Origin: Trematomus loennbergii
Taxonomy: Eukaryota; Chordata; Actinopteri; Perciformes; Nototheniidae
DNA length: 64,000 nucleotides
Assembly (NCBI GenBank): GCA_012861695.1
Contig: JAAOOA010000156.1
Span: forward strand, 1-64,000
Reading direction: 5' to 3'
Shown: in pieces, positions 13,491-64,000 of the stretch
Position numbering within the stretch: position 1 is the first letter of the stretch
Layout: each line of letters begins with the position of its first letter
Position numbers and translations under genes: made by a program
The notes under the pieces: generated by a model
Told to the model about the DNA's origin: nothing
Seen by the model: only the letters and a program-made list of their open reading frames with translations
Databases searched by the model: none

Positions 13491-14339
13491 TGCAGTGTGC
13501 AGACTGTATATAAGGTGTAGCCGTGCTTCCTAATGTTGTCCACTAGATGAGGCTCTATTTCCATGAACACACAACAGCTGAGGTCAAGTCACCTTCTCTC
13601 AAAAGAAACACACTATTAAAGCATTGGCCAATTCTAATGCCATTAATGTATTTATTGGCCAATAAAAACCATATACTTTATTGTATTTCGGTCAATCTCA
13701 AACTGTGCAACACATTCAACCAGTGTTAACATAATCCTTACAATAAAATAAAAAACATTTCCCTTTAGTTCTCCAATTTGTTGCCGATCAAAGAGCTTTG
13801 GTGAGACACAATAAAGATGGAAACTAACAAAAGCAGTTGCCAATGAGGTTGCATTCGGGAGCTAAAACTGTCAACTTTGCCAGAAAAAGTCTGCCTCAAG
13901 TGTTTGAAGTGGTTTCAGCTAAAGTCATCTGTCAAAAAGTACTTTTTAGTGACAACATTTAAAATGAAAAATATGACATTTGTGTTACATGTTATGTTGC
14001 TGTATGCCTATTTGTACCCTTGTAAAGCACTGTTAACTGCATGTAATAGAAGTGATGGACAACTAAAATGTACAATTTGTAAAAAAAAACGTTATGTTGA
14101 TGATTCTGTCCTTTGAATCTTCTTTTTAAGTAAACTTCAAAAACTTCCCATTTGAAATATTTGTGAAAATGTTATTTATTTTTAATAGTTAATGTGAATT
14201 ATTATTGTCATTATCATTGTTATAATTATTATAATATGTTGTTGTTGTTGTTATTATTATAATAATTATCATCATTATTAAATAAAAATCCCATGTATTA
14301 TTATTATTATTAACCGTTAAAGGGGTTTAACCCGCCTGG
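13491..14339. other. Intergenic spacer
   Basis: A+T-rich with TTATTATTA and TTGTTGTTG low-complexity runs near 14195-14310. A 79-codon open frame at 13877-14116 shows no motif and no coding bias that I can see. Confidence 0.5.
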
Positions 14340-14811
14340 CCATTGATTGGTTAATCCACCTGCCAATCAAACGTGGGCGGGGCCAGTGGGAGTTTACTCG
14401 GGTGAGAGCGAAGAGACGACGGAGCTGTCAAACAGCAACAATCGCCTGAAATATTATCCCGGGCGGTACAACAAACATCGTACTTTGCTCTTTTGTGGAA
14501 ACAAGGACGACAGGAGCAGTCTTCGAGTTCGCCTTTAGCATTAACCCTAAGGAGATCTTGACTTTTAAACGGTTGGCGACGAAAAACTTCCTGTTTAGTG
14601 TTTGTTGGTGGTTCTCAGGCTAATGTTTGTTAGCTCTTCGCTTAGCTCGAGTTTTGTTGACAAACTAGCATTCCTTGCTAGTTTCTGAGCAGCTGCGTTT
14701 CCAGCTTCAGGGGGTGTGGTCGTTGTTTTGACAAGTGCTGTAAAGTTGGGAAAGGCATGTGGGGACCCCGCTTGAGTTATTCATGCAAACATCTCCATGA
14801 AATGATAACAG
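14340..14811 (+). promoter_or_regulatory. tesk2: Likely TESK2 promoter and untranslated first exon
   Basis: G+C-rich island in A+T-rich surroundings. It has an inverted CCAAT box (ATTGG, 14346-14350), a direct CCAAT (14363-14367) and a GC box GGGCGGGGCC (14375-14384) within 40 bp. About 430 bp further on is a good donor, AACAG|GTAAGTCA at 14811/14812. It lies upstream of TESK2 on the same strand with no other + gene between. The transcription start and the downstream splice partner (candidates at 17932 or 18115) are inferred. Confidence 0.5.
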
Positions 14812-17800
14812 GTAAGTCAGTTTTACATTTTTACAACGAGTTCAATATGATACTGACTGCTTTGGTTTGTTTACACAGAGGTGGAAGAAGTACTCAGATC
14901 TTGTACTTAAGTAAAAGTAGAAATACCGTAGGAATACTCGTAAAAGTCCTGTATTAAAATGCTATTCAAGCAAAACTGGTAGCACACACTTCGGGCAAGC
15001 ATCTAACAGAACAACCGTGACATTTTAGATCACATGTATAATCTCATTTTTAGCAATAGTATAAATCGGGATTCTTGAAAAAAAACTTTATTTAAAAATC
15101 CTGCGTATGAAGTATTTGTTACACTGCGTAGACCTATGTGTGCATGTCATTGGTATTCAACCTGTTATCAGGCACATAGATGACAAATCATTGATTTTGC
15201 TACTTGTCGTTTTTAAGAAACAGCCATTTAACGCTATAGACTTCTACTAAAATATAATGACATTTAGTCAAAATACTAAATGGAACAAGGATAACTCAAC
15301 GAAAATGTTGACCAATCTTGAACATTATTAAGATTTGTGCCACCCCACAAACTATACCAAAATAGTCCGTTTCAGGTCAGGAATGGGTTAATATGACTTA
15401 TCAAGCTGTCTTGGCAGCATTAACTCATTAACTGTCTCTGGTATCCAGATAATGAGCAGGTTTTTTCTCTGCCCCATGGACTTGTTCATTACTTTAAACC
15501 CTTGAGGAATGACAGGTATGCAGGACTCATATATCTTTGCAATTCAACACAATAGATTGTGGTCAGATAAGAGGCTTCTATTCACTTTTGTTGAATGTGA
15601 CCTTGCTCAAATACTTGGTATAATTGCTCTTTTAGTGAATGGAGGTCCCTCAACTATTTCACTCACATGAGAAAAGGTCAGCAGATTACTAAAACACAGA
15701 TTATTTTATTAATAGACCCCTGAAAGGATCAGTAGATATTCTCACGTTTAAATGAGTGTGATTTGTTTTATCTTCATTCGTGATGCACGTACACAGTATT
15801 TCTCTATAACAAGTAACTGTCCCTCACACACATTCACACACGCCCCTGTAATACCTCTTGCCCTTCAGAGACACACCAACCCTGGCTGCACCCTATCATT
15901 ACAACATCACTTAAGTTTTTGATTTATTGCTGACGTTTTCTATTAGTCTGTAATCCAGCGGGACGCAGCTGGATAGTGTTCAGTCCCCAACACTACTGTT
16001 AAAACATATGGCCTGAGGCGGCTTCGGAGATGTCCCATCTGTTTTGGAGTAGCAACAAGCCACATTTTATAGACCGGCTTTAAAAATTCCACCCTTTTCC
16101 ATGAAGAGGGCCTTTGCTGTGGTGTCTTAAATGCATGTCTTTTGGATATGCAGGCAACAGGGTTTGGTTTAGAAACAAATATAGTTATGTACACTGGTGG
16201 CTTGCCTATTCTGCCTTTTTAGCATCACGATGATATTCCTCAGCATAACTAATTTAGCTCATGTTGCTCAACATTACAGGTGTGATATGATCCTATTTCT
16301 ATTAGTAAACTATGTTGTGTCTTAGGTCGTCTTCCCTGTAGTTTGGGATGTTTGTTTACCGGTTGATGCTGCGTGATGTGTGTTTACTGCAGAAGTGGGT
16401 GTAACAAAATATTTTGGTTGTCAGTTTACTGCTTTACGCTGGAAACATCATCCTGAATGAAGGATGATTTCCCCCCCACCCGCTGTGACTTGTAGAGTAA
16501 CACAGAATTTTGCGTTCTTATTCGTTTGCATCATTTGCATCACTGAAATTCTAGTAAGCGTAGGACGGTTGTGTTCCTGATGTGGGTGTGTGGGTACAGA
16601 AGCTCTTCTCTGTTGCTGCTGGCTGTTTTGAATCAAGGGGGATTTTTATATCTTTCCTTGCTGACCTATTCTGGTCTCAGATACAACGAGAGACGTACAG
16701 TGTGTCTCTGATCCCGCTGTGGGTCTGGATGGGAAAGCTGCTGAAATGAAAAAGCAAAGCCTCGGCCCTAGTACTTGTGGCTTGCATTTTTATTGGCGCT
16801 GGTACTTTTTATTTCTGTCGTACCACTTCAACAAGGAAGAAAATGAAGTGTTATTGCAGAGAACAAGGATAGAAAAGCCTTTTAAGGATGTTGCTGGGAC
16901 AGAATGATGTCAGGAGTCGTCCAGTAGATCTCTACTCTAGTGTCTGTGATGTAATGCTAACGGTACACAGCAGAATCTGGCTGTCTCATATCAAAGCTGT
17001 TTTTAGTATCTGATCTCATGAGACCTCTCCTTTGCCTAGGATTCACTGTTGTGTTTCTGCGTTAGTTTATTATAGGCCGCTTCAGTGTATTTCCTTTCAT
17101 TTTGCTGCACTACTCCCCATTTACTGGAAAATGTCTTTTGTTCACACGTAACATTTCTGACAACCTCCGTCATATAACAGCATTGTGTTGCATGTAAGTA
17201 CATCAATCTCAGGGTACGGGATGGCAGGCTTTGTAGTATTAAAACCAATAGTGTGAATTTGACCGTGACTGTTTTATGATGCACATTTGCTCACTGCGAG
17301 GCACTAGTACTAAGGGATGGTTCAACATCAAAGGAAAAGTTAGTCATTGTTTAACTTCCATTATTTAAAAGCAGTTAAAGTTACATTTTGACAGAAGTGT
17401 AACTCTACGTCAGCTTTCTTAAACACAACTGAAGTGGATGAAAAACACCCATCTATTATTATTGACCTATTAGTCCGCTTATCCATTACAGAAGTTTGCT
17501 TCTGATTAAACTGAAGTTATGTTTACAACTCGGTAACTCAGCAAAGTCGAGTTTTACTCAACTTTTCTTCCATTGTAGAAAATATATTCACGACGTGACT
17601 CAACGTGTCTTATCAACCAAATAGATCTTTCCCTGGAATAAAGTTAGATATGAATGCCGCATTGTTTGAGGGTAAAGACCTTTAGTCATGGACCTCCTTT
17701 CCTGTTACCCTTTGTACCCTGCTGATTTTGTTTTGGATGGCAGAAAGGTCCAGGACCTGAGCTATTCCTTGGCTAATCTCCCATAATTGGACAATCGGCC

Positions 17801-18221
17801 CCTATTACAGCCATTACATTTGGGCCTGTTGAGCAATAGTGGCTTGTCTCATCCATCCTAGGCCAGTCTGCAGCTGCTAATACACCTTTTATTATCATTT
17901 AGGATTATTAATTATTGTTTTTATTTCTTTAGGTATCCAAGGGTTTTCTATACATCTTTCAAACATGTGAAAACCCTCTCCTCCTGGTGGACTCCCCAGT
18001 TACAAGCAGCGAGGAACAAGTAGGAGACATCTTGGATCCACCACGTGTCACCAGGCGGTTCCCTAAACACACCAGTTTCAACTTAAGTCTACGTGCGTGA
18101 CACATTTTCTCCCAGGAAACAAACGTAGTAAAGTCCCTGCGCCACTCAAACAATCCTGTCCTCATGTCATGTGGGTACATCACAGAAAAAACCCCATATT
18201 ACCAGCATCATCTTTTACGCC
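14812..18221. other. Putative TESK2 5' intron and 5' UTR
   Basis: No coding exon seen. It contains a diverged, inverted copy of the dispersed repeat GGAAGAAGTACTCAGATC at 14877-14955. The untranslated part of the start-codon exon probably begins at 18116, after tttctcccag. Confidence 0.4.
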
Positions 18222-60446
<42,225 letters not shown>

Positions 60447-61691
60447 GTAATAATAATAATACATTTCATTTATATAGCACACTTTAAAAACAACGTCATC
60501 TCAAGGTGCGTCACACTGCACACAGATTTTTAATTTACAGTCAATAAAAGTCTGTTTGTTTCCGAGATGACAGTTAATTCCTGTAAAGGAAGGAATCTGT
60601 CATCGATCAAGGAAACAGAAACCTGTTTTATATCCTTCCTCTGGTCTCTCTATACCCCACCCCGGATTTACTCTTATTTAGTCAGACGTACAATTGGACA
60701 GCTAGTCAATATTAACTTGTTATCCTGTCAGTGTCAAACCTAACAGGAACTTCTCCTCTCTGACAGCAGTCTTGCGAAGCACGGTGCAGATCTCACTTTG
60801 TTCAGTCAGTTACAAGCTAACTGTTTACACCGTCCTGTCCAGATTTAAACTTCACTTCCCTTTTAGTTATAAAATCGGCTTGCAAGGAAAGTAATACCCC
60901 TATTTCCCCTAGGGTTGTGGCTACTAATATAACTCTCCATATGATTTAATCTGCAGATTTTGAACAATAGATTGATTGTTTGGTCTGTACATTGTCAGAA
61001 AATAGTGAAAAATGTCAATCCTACTGTCACAAATTCCCAAATAAAGGCAATACATGTGTTTTACTGTCAGTCCAAAACCCAAATATAGTTTATTACATAA
61101 GATATAATATGATATTTACACAGAAAAACTAAAAAAGCAGGACATCTCCATGTTCAAGAAGCTGAAACAGCATTTTTGCATGAAAAATTACAGTTGGAAA
61201 GTTAATCAATTATAGAAATAGTTGCATTTATCTGCAATCATTGATTTAACTTCCACTGTGAGATCCTCTGTTAAATCCACTGTATTCCCTCTTTTTGCAC
61301 GCCAGTAAGTTAGTCAAATCTGTTCCAACATTTCCATATCATATTAATCAAGCACAGAGTCTTGGTTGCTGATAATATAAACACAGGTCTGAGATTTTAG
61401 ATGCCTATTTTGAGATACTTGATCATGGGTCCAGCTTTCATTTCTATTTGGTCCAGCGCTCCGCCGCCTGCCTGTCTGACCATCACACAGCCGCTCATGT
61501 TTTCGTTCAGACGTGAGACCTTTTTCTCACTACTAAAGAGTGTGAAGAAGGAAATAAGGGACATATGATGCAACACAGGAAGCAAGAGGGGTTTTTTTGT
61601 AGTGAAACTTGTGTCCAAACTGTTGTTGTTAATCTACATCAAGCTAACAACACGTAGAAAACATAAAAGGACCTGTTTGCATAGTAAATAT

Positions 61692-62653
61692 TAGGGATGC
61701 TCCGATCGATCGGCCGGCCGATATTCACTCTCGGTCGATCGATCGGTGCTCTCTATAAAGGCCGATCAGGAGAGCCGAGCAGATGACGCAAAATACATGA
61801 GACTGTGCGCGGCAAAACAAGCTCGCCAAAATGGCTTCACTGGTCTGGCAGTTTTTCAAGGTGTCCGAAAAAAGACAATAAAATAGCGGTATGCAACGTG
61901 TGTGTGAAGCAGAATCCTGCAGCTCCACCCGCTGTGACGGAGCGGTGAGCGGAGCAACACACACTAAGAGTTAGACCTAACACACTTAGCTATTTTATCT
62001 ACCTCTGGAACAAGCTAAACTAGTTATAAATATGTTTATTCTTCACTGTCGGGTCACTCATTACTGGAGTGAGCTGCATGAGATACTGACGGGCTGTCAG
62101 GAGAGAGAGGGAGAGAGAGGAAAAGAGAGCGCTTCCTCTCATTTCTCCCGTGTTATTATCCAAAGTTAATGTAAACTTGAATAATGTACTTCATTTGAAT
62201 GTAATAATTGTGTTGGTTGTGGAAGCGCATCATGTATTGAAAATTAATCGGAACTTTTCGATCCGTTTCGATCCGTTACGCTCTAACTCTTCTAGTTAGA
62301 GCGGAGCACGACTCCTGACTTTTCCGTGTGTTTTATTTTTATTTTGTTTTTAAGATATATCTGTTGTAATTTATTGTCGATTATTGTGATTGTAGTAATG
62401 TGTTTTTTATTACATGTACAGCACTTTGGCTCGACCAAAAATCGCTTTTAAATGTGCTATATAAATAAAACCTGATTGATTTGATTTGATGATAAACTGA
62501 AGCAATATCAAAATGAGCCTCATTAACTGAGTTTTAAACAAAACTTCAATGGAAGATCCCCATAGCGCCCACCCTATGATTGGATCGGCGATCGGTATCG
62601 GCCGATACTGATTCCGGTGATCGTCCCCAAAAACCCCGATCGGAGCATCCCTA
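61692..62653 (+). mobile_element. hAT element with a transposase BED-finger remnant
   Basis: 962 bp. Inverted termini TAGGGATGCTCCGATCG on both ends. At 61831 an ATG reads MASLVWQFFKVSEK, then one frame over DNKIAVCNVC, the start of a BED zinc finger as in hAT transposases; the rest is lost. The interior 61925-62185 is homologous to 30800-31060. It carries a LINE-tail repeat (62355-62492). The flanks (AAATAT and TAATAT) give at best a degraded target duplication. Confidence 0.8.
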
Positions 62654-63296
62654 TAATATCTCTAATGTAGTTTATAATGTGTGTAAACATGGCCTGAATC
62701 TGACAGTTCGCACTCGATTGTCAGAACGAGTTCTCCTTTTGCTCCGAGTACCTGATAACATCAGCGTTTCCTGAAACCAGGTTTGCTCTCTCATTGGGAA
62801 ATGTGTATTTGCATTACAACCTTTTAGCCAAATATGTTGGTGGATTACATTTTTGGTCATTTCCTCATGAGTCACACAAAAATAATTCAAATACTCCTGA
62901 CACAAATGAGATGCACGGTGGAAGTGCAACAGAGCTTTAAGATTTAAGAGGACGATAATAAATAAAATGTTGTTCCTGGTTAGCTTGTTTCGTTGTATCT
63001 ATCCACTTTGCACTTTTCACATTACTATTTTTCTTTTTTTCTAACAATGGCATCATGCATTTTTTTTAAATCTTCTTTCAATCATATTCATTTCCTTCCT
63101 TTCACTACACTATTTAAAATTATATTTAGACTGTATGAGAATATTAAGATCCAACCACACTAAGGAGAACAATCTCATCCAGTGCCTTTGGAAACAACTC
63201 CAGTCTATGTACTAAGAATGCAGCCTGTACTGACACCTAGTGGTGACATTAGATTCTCTATCTGACCTTTGGAGCACTATAAAACAGATTCAACAT

Positions 63297-63330
63297 TCAA
63301 AGGCTTCATTGTCATATGCACATTATTACA
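63297..63330. repeat. Short dispersed repeat
   Basis: TTCAAAGGCTTCATTGTCAT followed by ATGCACATTATTACATGG, related to 5345-5375. Confidence 0.55.
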
Positions 63331-63849
63331 TGGTTTAGTTGAATACTCGATTCTGATTGGTCAATTCAGAACACGTGACACGTTGTTAATCCAGAACAGA
63401 CAGACCGCTGTCAAGGATTTATGACCGTTGTTAAGGACGCTCAAATCTGCAGAAAGAAGTCCGGTCGATTGAACTGTATACAGTTTGGCTGGCTAACTGA
63501 CAAGACAAGAGTGACACATATTCAGTTGCCAGTTACTTTGGCATTAGGGCAGGGATATCTAGATACTTTCCAAGGTTTGACATCATGAATTGTGCTACTT
63601 TTAAAGCAAGCAGCGATGTTTTCAAATCTGTAATCAAAAAGCTCCGCCTTCCTGCCGTTGCGTTGCTCCGTTTTTTTTCTCCAAACGGTAACAACGGACT
63701 ATTTTCCTTAGCGGATGCATGTCAATTTAAATCAATACATACAACTATTTTTTAAATCAATAAAATCATTTTCTAAATCCATAAAAGCATTTCAATTAAT
63801 AGTGGGAGTCATATCATTACTTTGTTGAGAATGTGGCCGTGTAATAAGC

Positions 63850-63990
63850 GGGATAATGTGCAGCGACTTGGTCATTATGGGGAAAAGAACACCTTCATGT
63901 CGATCTAGATCCCTCCGCTTCGCGTCAGGCTCCTGATCAGCCGGTCGGTGTTCTTTTACCCATAATGACCAAGTCGCTGCACATTATCCC
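63850..63990. repeat. Long inverted repeat, 44-nt arms
   Basis: Arms 63850-63893 (starting GGGATAATGTGCAGCGACTT) and 63947-63990 are complementary at 43 of 44 positions, with a 53-nt spacer. A foldback of this length could be the end of a palindromic transposon that continues outside the window. Confidence 0.88.
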
Positions 63991-64000
63991 TTGCATAGTT

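Larger units (their letters stand above)
60447..64000. other. TESK2 intron 10 (runs off the window)
   Basis: No further TESK2 exon found. Holds a LINE-tail repeat (60453-60525, TTATATAGCACACTTTAAAA), a hAT element (61692-62653) and a long inverted repeat at the right end. Confidence 0.65.

Overview
The window is teleost fish nuclear DNA. Evidence: intron-rich vertebrate genes with GT-AG junctions, very long CA/TG microsatellites, and a typical fish mix of transposons (CR1/L2-like LINEs, a BEL/Pao LTR element, hAT, PIF/Harbinger and TTAA-flanked MITEs, a tRNA-type SINE head). No species can be named from sequence alone.

Three host genes are supported. (1) The 3' half of a nectin gene, closest to nectin-4, on + (1580-6718): last Ig domain, transmembrane segment and cytoplasmic tail in seven exons; the upstream Ig exons lie left of the window. 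Splice phases fit, but three one-base frame lesions occur inside exons. (2) A two-exon C2H2 zinc-finger gene on - (10599-7954), convergent with the nectin, with two one-base lesions. (3) The 5' part of TESK2, a dual-specificity testis-type protein kinase, on + from 18222: ten coding exons to 60446 encode the whole kinase domain without a lesion; the C-terminal exons lie right of the window. A CCAAT/GC-box promoter and untranslated first exon are likely at 14340-14811.

Mobile elements fill the rest. 11705-13490 is a 5'-truncated LINE whose close relative (37190-37773) sits inside a TTAA-flanked MITE. TESK2 intron 9 (43505-60307, 16.8 kb) is a stack of nested elements: a BEL/Pao element bounded by two direct LTR-like repeats starting at 45008 and 58906. 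The left repeat is split by a hAT insertion. The 5' interior is replaced by pieces of a PB1-domain gene or element family, and the reverse transcriptase is split by a LINE plus a gag-like ORF.

The most unusual object is in that last insertion (55695-56480): a gag-like N-terminus joined to an intronless, internally deleted piece of SSRP1 (FACT subunit, including its HMG box), followed by a G-rich tract and an LTR-like start. This is the architecture expected of host-gene transduction by an LTR retroelement. A second point of interest is that a pure TG repeat directly forms the 3' splice site of TESK2 exon 7.
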